Below, piece by piece: positions 1-8,364 of a stretch of DNA of 64,000 nt. How positions within the stretch are numbered: the stretch's first letter is position 1; each line of letters begins with the position of its first letter. The notes beneath the pieces were generated by a model, which made no database searches, was not told the DNA's origin, and was given only the letters and a program-made list of their open reading frames with translations. Location: NCBI GenBank assembly GCA_964401935.1, contig CAYOAL010000027.1:1-64000 (forward strand), read 5' to 3'. Source of the DNA: JAPYTK01 sp964401935 (lineage in GTDB: Bacteria; Myxococcota_A; Polyangia; Polyangiales; Polyangiaceae). The position numbers and the translations under genes were made by a program.

Positions 1-77
1 CGCCCTCGCCCTCGCCCTCGCCCTCGCCCTCTCCCTCTCCCTCTCCCTCTCCCTCGCCCTCGCCCTCGCCCTCGCCC
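1..77. repeat. Hexanucleotide repeat CCCTCG/CCCTCT
   Basis: About thirteen head-to-tail copies of a 6-bp unit, running off the left edge. Four or so internal copies are CCCTCT and the flanking ones CCCTCG. On the minus strand both variants read Gly-Glu, so the array is a coding microsatellite at the C-terminus of the TPM-domain protein. The variation is synonymous, which suggests that the dipeptide tail is kept at protein level. Confidence 0.85.
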
Positions 78-559
78 GGCCCCAGGGTGACCGCGTCGGG
101 CAGCTCGTTGCCCGCGGTGTCGATCCCTGGCACGTGCTCTCGCAAGAGCACGCCGATGCGGTGGAGCGCGTCGCGAAGGCCCCGCATCGGCTCGCCGCGC
201 GCGTAGCCGTCGGCCACCGCGTCGATCACGCCCTGCCAGAAGCCCGGGCCCCCTGCGCCGTGAATGCCGGGGCCGGCGTACACCGCGGCCTTGCGGTCGT
301 TCGGCGCCACGTAGAGCAGCACCGCCGTTCCATCCCGCGTGCGCTCCATCTCGAGCGCGGCGAACACCGTCCGCGCGCGCTCGAGCGCGTCGCCGCGGCA
401 CCGCTGCTCCACGTGCACACGCACCTCGCCCCGACTCCCTCGCTCTGCCTCCGCGATCGCCGCCACCAGCGCCTCCGGATCGATCGCCGGCGGCGCGCCC
501 TCGTGCTCACGCCGAGGTGCCCCACCGCTCCGCCCGGTTCCCTCCTCGTCGGCGCTCAT
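1..559 (-). CDS. TPM-domain protein, 3' end beyond window
   Basis: The minus strand is open from an ATG at 559 to the left edge (186 codons, no stop). The protein starts MSADEEGTG and contains a short TPM (Psb32/TLP18.3/MOLO-1) domain: a GEVRVHVEQRC strand, VLLYVAPNDRKAAVYAGPGI in the middle, and a NELPDAV element near residue 155. I recall short cytosolic TPM proteins of this type, with no signal peptide and no membrane helix; their biochemical role is not settled. After the domain the protein runs into an uninterrupted Gly-Glu dipeptide tail that continues past the edge, so the true end is unknown. The ATG at 570 in another frame is closed at once by TGA, which supports the 559 start. The downstream neighbour cannot be seen. 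Confidence 0.72.
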   Translation of the reverse strand, partial: MSADEEGTGRSGGAPRREHEGAPPAIDPEALVAAIAEAERGSRGEVRVHVEQRCRGDALERARTVFAALEMERTRDGTAVLLYVAPNDRKAAVYAGPGIHGAGGPGFWQGVIDAVADGYARGEPMRGLRDALHRIGVLLREHVPGIDTAGNELPDAVTLGPGEGEGEGEGEGEGEGEGEGEGEGEG

Positions 560-672
560 CGGCGGCTCATGCTAATCGAGTCGGAACGCGCCGCAACGGA
601 TCGCCGGCGCGCGTGCCCCGGGGCGACGTGTCCTCCACCCGAGGCCCGGGCTGCCGAGGCGGCGGCGAGCGG

Positions 673-2133
673 CTACAAGCCGCTCTTGGCGAGCGCGGCG
701 AGGCGCGCGCTCGCCTCTTCGCGAGCGGCCGCGTAGGCCTCGCTCGCGAGGACGCTCTCGGAGAAGCGGCCGAGCTCACCCACGGGGCGACCGCCAACGT
801 ACATGCCCCAAATAGCGCGCGTCGCGTCGGCCATGGCGACGGCCGCGAGGGGGTCGTGCGCTGGCCAGAGCGCGGGGTGATCCAGGTCGAAGATGAGGAG
901 GTTGGCGAGGGCCCCTTCGGCGATCACGCCGGCGGTCACCTTGGGATGGATGCGCCCGGGGATGCTCCACACCCGCTCGAGGAGGATGCGCGGCGTGGCG
1001 AGGGCGGCGTGCTCGTCGAACCCCGCGGTGCGGTGGGCCCACACCGCCGCGGCGGCCGCGTCGGCGGGCACGGCCCCCGCGAGGAGCTGCTCGTAGGCGC
1101 CCGACCAGCTCGTGCCCAGGGTGCGCTGCCCGGCCACCATGCGGAGCTCTTGCTGCACGTTCATGGTGTCGTTGTTGGACGCGCAGTCGGTCGCCACCGC
1201 CCACGGGAGCTCGAGCGCCGACCACCAGCCGGGCCGCGCCGGGAAGCCAAACACGAGCGCGGAGTAGGGGCACCAGATGGGGTGGTGCCTCCCGCCGTTG
1301 AGCTTCCGCAGCTCGGGCGCGGCGAGGTAGATGCAGTGGGCCAGCGCCGTCGCGGGCGCCTCCGCCAAGAGACCGGTGCGCTCGAGCAGGCCCACCGGCG
1401 TGGTGTCGTGGCGGGCCCGCACCCGCTGCACCTCTTCGATCGACTGCGCGACGTGCAGGTGCACCGGGAGGTTCTCGGTCGCGGCCAGCGCCGCCACCCG
1501 CTCGAAGAGCTCGGCGCTCACGGTGTCGGTCGCGTGGGGTCCGAAGGCGGCGAACACCCCGCGGGCGGCGAGGCGGCTGTCACGGTCGATACGCAGCGTG
1601 GCGTCGAGCTGCGCCTCGAGCGCGTCGACTCCCGGACCGGACAGATCCTGCAGCGTGGGCGCGACCACGCCCGCGAGCCCGACGTCGGTGAGCGCGGCCG
1701 CGATCTGATCGGCGTGGTAATAGTGATCCCACACGAGACCCACCCCCGCGAGCAGGCTCTCGTACGCGCCCATGCGGGCGAAGGCGCGTACGTCGGCCGC
1801 GCTCATCCGCTTCTCGACGCGAAAGAAGAAGCTCTCCACCATGTTGCCGCGGGTGGCCTCGGCCAGATCGAGCCCGCGCAGGAAGCCGAGCGCGAGGTGG
1901 GTGTGGGCGTTGACGAAGGCCGGCGCGAGGAGGCGGTCGCCGAGATCGACGGTCGGGCCGAGGCCCGCGCCGTCGTGCCCGCGGCGCACCGCGGTGATGA
2001 ACGGGGGGCGCACCGCCACCACCGCCGGCGCGATCTCGCCCGCGAGGACCACCCGGCGCGACACCAGCGCGAAGCCGTCCTCGCCTGCCCCGCGGCCCTG
2101 TGCGGTCACCGCGCCGTCGTTCTCAGTCGCCAC
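673..2133 (-). CDS. Metal-dependent amidohydrolase (deaminase-like)
   Basis: 486 aa, close to the usual length of the cytosine/guanine deaminase and TRZ/ATZ branch of the amidohydrolase superfamily. The metal ligands can be followed: HTH at H77/H79 in NAHTHLALG, HLH at H225/H227, H266 in LAHCIYL and D316 in ATDCASNND. These proteins hydrolyse C-N bonds, often deaminating heterocycles, in the cytoplasm; the substrate cannot be told from sequence. The ATG start overlaps the end of the upstream FGGY kinase gene by 28 bp, so the two are probably translationally coupled as the last two genes of a minus-strand operon. The region 560-672 downstream holds no gene that I can see. Confidence 0.85.
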   Translation of the reverse strand: MATENDGAVTAQGRGAGEDGFALVSRRVVLAGEIAPAVVAVRPPFITAVRRGHDGAGLGPTVDLGDRLLAPAFVNAHTHLALGFLRGLDLAEATRGNMVESFFFRVEKRMSAADVRAFARMGAYESLLAGVGLVWDHYYHADQIAAALTDVGLAGVVAPTLQDLSGPGVDALEAQLDATLRIDRDSRLAARGVFAAFGPHATDTVSAELFERVAALAATENLPVHLHVAQSIEEVQRVRARHDTTPVGLLERTGLLAEAPATALAHCIYLAAPELRKLNGGRHHPIWCPYSALVFGFPARPGWWSALELPWAVATDCASNNDTMNVQQELRMVAGQRTLGTSWSGAYEQLLAGAVPADAAAAAVWAHRTAGFDEHAALATPRILLERVWSIPGRIHPKVTAGVIAEGALANLLIFDLDHPALWPAHDPLAAVAMADATRAIWGMYVGGRPVGELGRFSESVLASEAYAAAREEASARLAALAKSGL

Positions 2134-3605
2134 AGCCGTTGCATCCGATCTTGCAAGTCGCCGTAGAGGCCCAGGTACACCTCACGATAGAGGCGATCGT
2201 AGAACGCGCGGTCGTCTCCGGGCACGAATGCGACGCCCCCGCCGCCCGTCATCGCCGCACATGAGGCCTCGAGGCTCTCGTGGAGGCCGCCACGCGCCGC
2301 CGCGAGCACCCCGGCCCCGAGCGCGGTCGCCTCGGGGCTCGTGGCCCGCACGATGCGCTTGCCGAGCACGTCGGCCAAGATCTGACACCAGAGCTCGCTC
2401 TGGCTCCCTCCGCCCATCACCACGAGCTCCTCGATGGGCCCCGTCACCGCCTCCACCCCCTCGGTGTGCCAGCGCTGCTCGAGCGCGATGCCCTCGAGGA
2501 TCGCGCGGTAGAGGTGCGGAGGGCGGTGGTCGCCGCGCCACCCCACCACGACGCCCGACGCCATGTCGTCCCACAGGGGGTTCATCGCTCCTGCCCAGTA
2601 GGGCACCACCACGAGACCGTCTGCCCCCGGCCCGAGCGACGCGGCCTCGCGCGCGAGCACCGCCAGCTCTTGGCCCACGAAGCGCTCGGCGAGCCAGCTC
2701 ACGACGAAGGTGCCCCCGTGCAGATCCGTCTCCATGAAGTAGGTGCCGGGCACCGCGCCGTAGAGGGTGCGAAAGGCGCGATCGGTGCGGTAGCTCGACG
2801 ACAAAACGCCGGACACGATGGCGGTGCCCAGGTTGAGGTAGGCGCGGCCGGGGGCGGTGATCCCCGCGCCGAGGCCTGCGCACTGGCCGTCGCCGGCGCC
2901 CGCCACCACCGTGAGGCCCGCCGGCAAGCCGGTGGCGAGGGCGGCCGCCGTGCTCACCCAGCCGATCACGTCCCCGGGCGGCACCAGCTCGGGCACCTGA
3001 TGCGCCTCCAGCCCGGCGAGGGCGAGCAGCGACGGGGCCCAGCTCCCCGCGGCCATGTCGAGCAGGCCCATCGGATCCGCCGACGCGTGGCTGGTGACGA
3101 ACCTCCCGGTGAGGCGCCCTACGAGGAAGGCGTGCACGTCGAGCACCCGCGTCGACGGCGACCGCAGCCGGGGCTCTCGGGAGAGGAGGAACAGGAGCTT
3201 GTAGAGCGAAGGCGTGGTGCACGGGGGCTTGCCGCTGGTCTCGTGCAGGTAGTCTGCGCCGAGGGCGGCCACCGCCTCCTGCACCTCGGCCCCAGCGCGG
3301 TGGTCCATCCACACGAGCGCCGGGTGGAGGGGCTCGCCGGCGGGGTCGGTCAACACGAAGGTCTCGCGCTGGTGGGTGATGCACAGCGCGCCGAGCCGCG
3401 TGGGCTCGAGCTCGCGGGTCACCGCGCGGCAGGCGGTCACGAGCGCGTCCCACCACGCTCGGGCGTCTTGCTGCCACGCGTCGGGGCTCGGGTTGTCGAG
3501 CGCGATCGGCGCGCGCCCCTCGGCCACCACGCGCCCGCTCGCGTCCCAGGCGATGGCCTTGCACGCGGTGGTCGAGCTGTCGATGGCGAGTACGAGATCG
3601 CCCAC
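2106..3605 (-). CDS. FGGY-family carbohydrate kinase (xylulokinase-like)
   Basis: 499 aa with the FGGY layout: an N-terminal ATPase motif LVLAIDSSTTACKAIAWD, a substrate-domain segment CITHQRETFVLTD...WMDHRA, and the C-terminal phosphate and adenosine motifs LNLGTAIV and VMGGGSQSELWCQILADVLG. The family phosphorylates sugars or polyols with ATP in the cytoplasm. The text most resembles xylulokinase-type members, but glycerol or another polyol is possible, since the next upstream gene encodes a glycerol-3-phosphate dehydrogenase-like protein. The start is GTG directly after the TGA of that gene, so the three genes read as one operon. No transporter or regulator for a sugar is adjacent. Confidence 0.85.
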   Translation of the reverse strand: MGDLVLAIDSSTTACKAIAWDASGRVVAEGRAPIALDNPSPDAWQQDARAWWDALVTACRAVTRELEPTRLGALCITHQRETFVLTDPAGEPLHPALVWMDHRAGAEVQEAVAALGADYLHETSGKPPCTTPSLYKLLFLLSREPRLRSPSTRVLDVHAFLVGRLTGRFVTSHASADPMGLLDMAAGSWAPSLLALAGLEAHQVPELVPPGDVIGWVSTAAALATGLPAGLTVVAGAGDGQCAGLGAGITAPGRAYLNLGTAIVSGVLSSSYRTDRAFRTLYGAVPGTYFMETDLHGGTFVVSWLAERFVGQELAVLAREAASLGPGADGLVVVPYWAGAMNPLWDDMASGVVVGWRGDHRPPHLYRAILEGIALEQRWHTEGVEAVTGPIEELVVMGGGSQSELWCQILADVLGKRIVRATSPEATALGAGVLAAARGGLHESLEASCAAMTGGGGVAFVPGDDRAFYDRLYREVYLGLYGDLQDRMQRLWRLRTTAR

Positions 3606-4652
3606 TCAACCTCCGAAGAACCGCGAGAAGGGCACGTCGACCGGCGCGTCGTCGAGCACCACCTCCGCCATGTGCTCGAGGAGCGGGACGGGTCCGAGCT
3701 TGCCCGCTCCCTGCCACGCCGCGACCGCGGCGCGCATCACCGCGATGATCTCGAGACACTCGAGCGTCGCGCCCTCCATCTTCTCCACCGCCTGGGCGCG
3801 CGAGAGGCCGAGGCCCAGCCAGCGCCCGAACCGACCGGTGCGCCCGCCGTTGTTGGTCACGTCGAGATCACCCACCCCGGCCAGACCCAGCACCGACCCC
3901 TGCTCGCCCCCCATCGCCGCCACGATCTGCCCCATCTCCCAGCTCGCCTGCGCGAACACCGCCGACTCGTAGTTGTGCATGGCCACGCTCCCCGGCGCGC
4001 CCCCTCGTCGCTCATGCATCCCGGCCCCGAACGCCACCGCCATCGCGTAGGCGTTCTTGAGCGCCGCGCACGCCTCCACGCCCACCACGTCGGTGCTGAG
4101 CCACACGTGGTAATACGCGTCGAGGGCGATGGCCTCGCGAATGCGCTCGAGCGCGGGGCGATCGCGCCCGGTGAGCACCACGCAGGTGGGCACCCTCCGC
4201 GCGAGCTCTCCTGCGATGCACGGCCCGGCCACCGCGGCCGGCCACACCGTCCCCCGCACCGACGCGGGCAGCTGCGCCTCGAGCACGTCGGGGAACACCG
4301 CGAGCTCTCCGTCGCGAAAGCGGAGCCCCTTGGTGATCATGAACACCGGGAGCCCCGGGCGCACGTGGGGCGCGATCGCCTCCGCCGCCCAGTCGACCCC
4401 CGCCGAGCTCACGCCGAGGGCCAACATGTCGCAGCCCTCCATGGCTGCCGCGAGCTCGCTCACCGCAAACGGACGGATGGCGTCGGGCAGCGGGTGACGG
4501 AGCGTGGGATGCACGTGATCGCGCTTCAGCGCCGCGATGATGTCCCCGTCGAGGTGGGTGCCCACGAGCCGCACGTCGTGGCCGCGGTCGACGAGGGGCA
4601 AGCAGAGCGCGCTCCCCATCATCCCTGCCCCCAACACCGTGATGTTCGCCAT
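3606..4652 (-). CDS. NAD(P)-dependent glycerol-3-phosphate dehydrogenase-like protein
   Basis: 348 aa. It begins with a Rossmann motif (ITVLGAGMMGSALCLPLVDRG), has the GpsA-type MITKGLRF segment, the helix LKNAYAMAVAFGAGM carrying the conserved catalytic Lys, and GVGDLDVTNNGGRTGRFGR near residue 275. The family reduces dihydroxyacetone phosphate to sn-glycerol 3-phosphate. Spacing and loop sequences diverge from housekeeping GpsA, and it sits at the head of an operon with a sugar kinase and an amidohydrolase, so it may act on a related phosphorylated polyol; I therefore give no symbol. The frame stays open a further 1.4 kb upstream, but that part is antisense to cysS. The ATG at 4652 precedes the Rossmann motif and is the sensible start. 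Confidence 0.85.
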   Translation of the reverse strand: MANITVLGAGMMGSALCLPLVDRGHDVRLVGTHLDGDIIAALKRDHVHPTLRHPLPDAIRPFAVSELAAAMEGCDMLALGVSSAGVDWAAEAIAPHVRPGLPVFMITKGLRFRDGELAVFPDVLEAQLPASVRGTVWPAAVAGPCIAGELARRVPTCVVLTGRDRPALERIREAIALDAYYHVWLSTDVVGVEACAALKNAYAMAVAFGAGMHERRGGAPGSVAMHNYESAVFAQASWEMGQIVAAMGGEQGSVLGLAGVGDLDVTNNGGRTGRFGRWLGLGLSRAQAVEKMEGATLECLEIIAVMRAAVAAWQGAGKLGPVPLLEHMAEVVLDDAPVDVPFSRFFGG

Positions 4653-4826
4653 CGACGGCGGTTTGTACCGCGCTCCCGCACCGACGGAAACCCATTCCCA
4701 CGACGGGCGACTGGCGGTCGTCGCCCGCGAACGCGAGCCATTTCCCGACGAGCCGGTCCGCCACCCTCCACGCCGTGACGCACGCTGGCAGTTTTGGTCT
4801 GCGCGCCCTCGGGGTAGGGTGCGGGG

Positions 4827-6332
4827 GTGAAGCCGTTTCGCCTGTTCAACACGCTCACCCGTCAGACCGAGGCGTTCGAGCCGCTCGAGCCGGGCAAGGT
4901 GCGCCTCTACGTCTGCGGCATGACCGTGTACGACGACTGCCACGTGGGTCACGCCCGCGCGATGGTGGTGTTCGACACGTTCGTCCGCTACCTCCGGCAC
5001 CGCGGATGGGACGTCACCTTCGTGCGGAACTTCACCGACGTCGACGACAAGATCATCGCCCGCGCACAGGAGCGGGGCATGACCCCGACCGAGCTCGCGG
5101 AGCATTTCATCGCGCGGTTCCACGAGGATCTCGACAGCCTGAAGGCGGCGCGGCCAGACCACGAACCCCGGGTGTCCACGAGCATCGAGGCCATCAAGTC
5201 GATGATTCAAACCCTCATCGAGCATGGCAACGCCTACGTGGCCGAAGGCAACGTGTGGTTCGACGTGCACACCGACGAAGACTACGGGAAGCTCTCCAAC
5301 CAGAAGGTGGACGAGCTGAGGAACCCCGACGAGTGGGCCGGCAAGCGCGACCCCTCCGACTTCGCGCTGTGGAAAGCGGCCAAGCCCGGCGAGCCGAGCT
5401 GGGAGAGCCCGTGGGGCCCCGGGCGTCCCGGCTGGCACATCGAGTGCTCGGCGATGGTGCGGGCCACCCTCGGCGACTCGATCGACATCCACGGCGGCGG
5501 CCTCGATCTGGTGTTCCCTCACCACGAGAACGAGATCGCGCAGAGCGAGTGCGCGACCCACAAGCCCTACGCGCGCTACTGGATGCACAACGGCATGCTC
5601 ACCATGGCCACCGGGCGCAAGATGAAGGGCGACGGGCCGAAGAAGATGAGCAAGAGCCTCGGCAACGTGTTCAACGTGCGCGAGGCCCTCGCGCAGTATC
5701 CGGCCGAGGCGCTCCGTCTCTACTATCTGCAGAACCACTACCGCTCGCCGCTGCCTTGGACCGACGACTCCATGAACGACGCGCTCGGCATGTTGAGCCG
5801 CCTCTACGAGGCGCGCGAGAAGGCGGAGGCGATGGGAGGGAGCGACGACGCCGAGCGCGTGGCCAAGGAGCTCGGCGAGGACGCGCAGAAGGTGCTCGAG
5901 CTCGGCCGCGCCTTCCCCGAGCGGTTCTACGCGGCGACCGATCTCGATTTCAACACCGCCCAGGCGCTCGGCTTCGCCTTCGAGCTCGCGCGGGCGGTGA
6001 ACCGCTTCGCGGGCCACAAGAAGGCGAACAAGCGCGGCGGGCCGGTGGTGAAGGCGGCGCTCGACGCGTTCGCGCTCCTCCCCGCAGCGCTCGGCGTGCT
6101 CGGTCAGAGCTCGAGCGCGTTTCACGCCGAGGTGAAAGACAAACGCAGCGCCGCCCTCGGCATCGAAGCGAGCGCGGTCGACGCCCTCCTCGAGGAGCGC
6201 CGGGCCGCGCGCGACGCGAAGGACTGGGCGCGCGCCGACGCCATCCGCGCCGAGCTCACCGACAAGGGCATCGAGGTGCTCGATCTGGCCGACCGCGTGG
6301 AGTGGCGGGTGCGCCTCACCAGCCCCGACTGA
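4827..6332 (+). CDS. cysS: Cysteinyl-tRNA synthetase
   Basis: 501 aa class I aminoacyl-tRNA synthetase charging tRNA-Cys in the cytoplasm. The zinc-binding and signature regions are intact: YVCGMTVYD, HVGHAR (HIGH motif), FTDVDDKIIARA, GRPGWHIECSAM, the FPHHENEIAQSE segment and KKMSKSLGN (KMSKS motif). The C-terminal DALR-like helical part with RRAARDAKDWARADAIRAEL is also complete. The start is GTG at 4827, just before KPFRLFNT. The 174-bp gap to the divergent dehydrogenase gene must hold both promoters, but I see no clear sigma-70 boxes. A 110-bp gap separates it from the downstream five-gene cluster, so co-transcription is possible but not shown. Confidence 0.97.
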   Translation: MKPFRLFNTLTRQTEAFEPLEPGKVRLYVCGMTVYDDCHVGHARAMVVFDTFVRYLRHRGWDVTFVRNFTDVDDKIIARAQERGMTPTELAEHFIARFHEDLDSLKAARPDHEPRVSTSIEAIKSMIQTLIEHGNAYVAEGNVWFDVHTDEDYGKLSNQKVDELRNPDEWAGKRDPSDFALWKAAKPGEPSWESPWGPGRPGWHIECSAMVRATLGDSIDIHGGGLDLVFPHHENEIAQSECATHKPYARYWMHNGMLTMATGRKMKGDGPKKMSKSLGNVFNVREALAQYPAEALRLYYLQNHYRSPLPWTDDSMNDALGMLSRLYEAREKAEAMGGSDDAERVAKELGEDAQKVLELGRAFPERFYAATDLDFNTAQALGFAFELARAVNRFAGHKKANKRGGPVVKAALDAFALLPAALGVLGQSSSAFHAEVKDKRSAALGIEASAVDALLEERRAARDAKDWARADAIRAELTDKGIEVLDLADRVEWRVRLTSPD

Positions 6333-6442
6333 GCCTCACCGACCGCCGCGGCCGAACAAGCCCAGCCGATGGCCGCGCGACAGCCTCCCGCGCACGCCTT
6401 CGGTGGGTGACCCACCCCGGTGTTCGTGGCAGGGTGCGCGCG

Positions 6443-6784
6443 ATGTCGGGGGTGTTCTACGTGATCGGGGCCATGGTGGGCCTCTTGGGTCTCGCCTTCG
6501 TGATCGGGAACCAAGGGGTCACGATGCGTATCGTGGTGGGCCTGGTGCTGCTCGGCGCGGCCGGAGCGCTCGTGGTGGCGGCGCGCCTCCGGCCCAAAGT
6601 AGAGCAACGCAACATCGTGCAGCGGGTGGACGTGTCGGGCAACCTGAAGGCCTCCGAGCTCACCTGCAAGCAGTGCGGCGCCACCCTCGGCAACGACGAC
6701 GTGAAGGTCGCGGGCGGCGTCGCCGTGGTGTCTTGCGGCTACTGCAAAGCGAGCTACCAGCTCGAGGAGGAGCCCCAATGGTGA
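6443..6784 (+). CDS. Small two-helix membrane protein with zinc ribbon
   Basis: 113 aa. Residues 1-22 and 29-48 are hydrophobic and form a predicted two-helix hairpin. A soluble tail of about 65 residues follows, carrying CKQCGATLG and then SCGYCKASYQ, a four-Cys zinc ribbon of the same general type as at the start of the Sel1 protein near 55.1 kb. I recognise no named family. It is the first gene of a tightly packed group: the next gene (radical SAM) starts inside its last codons, which predicts coupled translation. A plausible role is a membrane anchor or redox/metal partner for the downstream maturation enzymes, by context only. Confidence 0.75.
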   Translation: MSGVFYVIGAMVGLLGLAFVIGNQGVTMRIVVGLVLLGAAGALVVAARLRPKVEQRNIVQRVDVSGNLKASELTCKQCGATLGNDDVKVAGGVAVVSCGYCKASYQLEEEPQW

Positions 6785-8364
6785 TGCAGAGCCTGGCGCG
6801 GATGAAGCGCGCCATCGTGGAGGACGTCACCGCGTTCCTGGCCAGCCCTCGGCCCCCCGCAGGGCCGCCAGCAGGCCTGCTCACCTACGCGTTCGAGCCC
6901 CCCGGCGGAAAGATCCGCATCCACCTCCGCACCCAGCCCGACGGCACCGGCCTGCTCTTTCGCGACGTGACCGACGTGCTCCACCTCTCGCCCACCGCGG
7001 CCGAGATGGCCTGGCTCGCGCTCGATGGCGTCTCCGAGGCCGCCGCCACCGCGAGGCTCGCGCGACGGTGGGACGCACCGCGCGCGCAGCTCGCCGCCGA
7101 TTTTCGCCAGCTCGCCCGGGTGGTGCACACGCTCTCCCAGAGCTCCGCGAGCTGCCCCACCTGCACCCTCGACCTGCCCCGCACGCCCCTCTTCTCGGTG
7201 CGGGCGCAGGCGCCGCACAAGGTCGATCTCGCCCTCACCTACGCGTGCAACAACGCCTGCCCGCACTGCTACAACGATCCCTCGCGCTTCGATCTCGGCT
7301 CGATGACCACCGCCGAGTGGCAGCGTGTGATCGACTTGCTCGCCGACGTGGGCGTGCCTCACCTCATCCTCACCGGCGGCGAGGCCACCCTCCACCCCGG
7401 CCTCGAGGCCATCATCGCGCACGCGAACGCCCGCGGACAGATCGTCGGCCTCAACAGCAACGGGCGCCGCCTCGGCCGCGGCGACTTCATGCGACGGCTC
7501 GCCGGCGCCGGCCTCGATCACGTGCAGATCACGCTCGAGAGCCACGTGGCCGCGGTGCACGACGCGATGGTGGGCGCACGCGCCTTCGAGCAGACCGTGG
7601 CCGGTGTGCACGCCGCGCTCGAGAGCGGCGTGCACGTCATCACCAACAGCACCATCACGCGCCTCAACGCCGAGCACATCGAGGACACCGTGGCTTTCCT
7701 CCACGGGCTCGGGCTCCGCACCTTCGCGATGAACGGGATGATCTACTCCGGCGGCGGCGACGCGAACCCCGACGCCCTCCGCCAGGACGAGCTGCCCCCC
7801 ATCCTGGTGAAGGTGCGCGACACCGCCGCCGAGCTCGGCATGCGCTTCCTCTGGTACACCGTCACCGAGTACTGCGAGATGTCGCCCCTCGAGCTCGAGA
7901 TCGGGGCCAAGCGCTGCAACGCCGGTGAGTACTCGATGTGCGTCGAGCCCGATGGGAGCGTCCTCCCTTGTCAGAGCTTCTACGTGTCGGCCGGCAACAT
8001 CCTGCGCGACCCGTGGGAGCGCATCTGGAGAGGCGAGCTCTTCCGGTCCTTCCGCGAGCGCGAGGACGATCCGGCCTGGGCCGGGCTCCCCGAAAAGTGC
8101 CACGACTGCCTCGATCTTCCGGTGTGCGGCGGCGGCTGCCGCATCGAGCGCGAGGCCCGCGAAGGCAAGGCCCCGGCCGGCTGCCCGTCGTGCCAGAGCG
8201 GTGGGGTGCGGGCCGGCACCCCGTTCCCGCGCCGCGAGCTCCGCTCGAGCGGGACGTCGGCGACGAGCCGCTGCACCTGCAAGGCGCCGGCCCAGGGGCC
8301 GCTCGTCACGCTGCGGGTGCCAACGCGCGACAGCGCGGGAGGTGCGTCGTGCTCGAGCGCTTGA
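6778..8364 (+). CDS. PqqD-like/radical SAM/SPASM maturation protein
   Basis: 528 aa. Residues about 35-120 resemble a PqqD-type peptide-chaperone domain (LSPTAAEMAWLALDGVSEAA). The radical SAM barrel follows, with the cluster motif C157-xxx-C161-xx-C164 in TYACNNACPHC and a GGEATLHPG glycine motif at 200-208. The C-terminus is a SPASM region with Cys380, 388, 398, 441, 444, 450 and 454, arranged as in enzymes carrying auxiliary Fe-S clusters, then an extra CPSCQ and a basic/Cys tail. Such proteins modify peptides (thioether, C-C bonds) or act as PqqE/AhbD-type enzymes. The ATG at 6778 has an AGGAGG site 7 nt upstream; a second in-frame ATG at 6784 overlaps the previous stop. The gene overlaps both neighbours, so its substrate is probably encoded nearby. 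Confidence 0.9.
   Translation: MVMQSLARMKRAIVEDVTAFLASPRPPAGPPAGLLTYAFEPPGGKIRIHLRTQPDGTGLLFRDVTDVLHLSPTAAEMAWLALDGVSEAAATARLARRWDAPRAQLAADFRQLARVVHTLSQSSASCPTCTLDLPRTPLFSVRAQAPHKVDLALTYACNNACPHCYNDPSRFDLGSMTTAEWQRVIDLLADVGVPHLILTGGEATLHPGLEAIIAHANARGQIVGLNSNGRRLGRGDFMRRLAGAGLDHVQITLESHVAAVHDAMVGARAFEQTVAGVHAALESGVHVITNSTITRLNAEHIEDTVAFLHGLGLRTFAMNGMIYSGGGDANPDALRQDELPPILVKVRDTAAELGMRFLWYTVTEYCEMSPLELEIGAKRCNAGEYSMCVEPDGSVLPCQSFYVSAGNILRDPWERIWRGELFRSFREREDDPAWAGLPEKCHDCLDLPVCGGGCRIEREAREGKAPAGCPSCQSGGVRAGTPFPRRELRSSGTSATSRCTCKAPAQGPLVTLRVPTRDSAGGASCSSA

Noticed and set aside
4653..6125. Long minus-strand open frame continuing upstream of the glycerol-3-phosphate dehydrogenase-like gene
   Set aside because: It is antisense to cysS, has no domain, and a proper Rossmann start is at 4652. 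High GC leaves many antisense frames open.
6333..6442. cysS as a functional member of the radical SAM cassette
   Set aside because: cysS is a housekeeping gene separated by 110 bp, while all cassette junctions overlap; a link through cysteine supply is attractive but unsupported.
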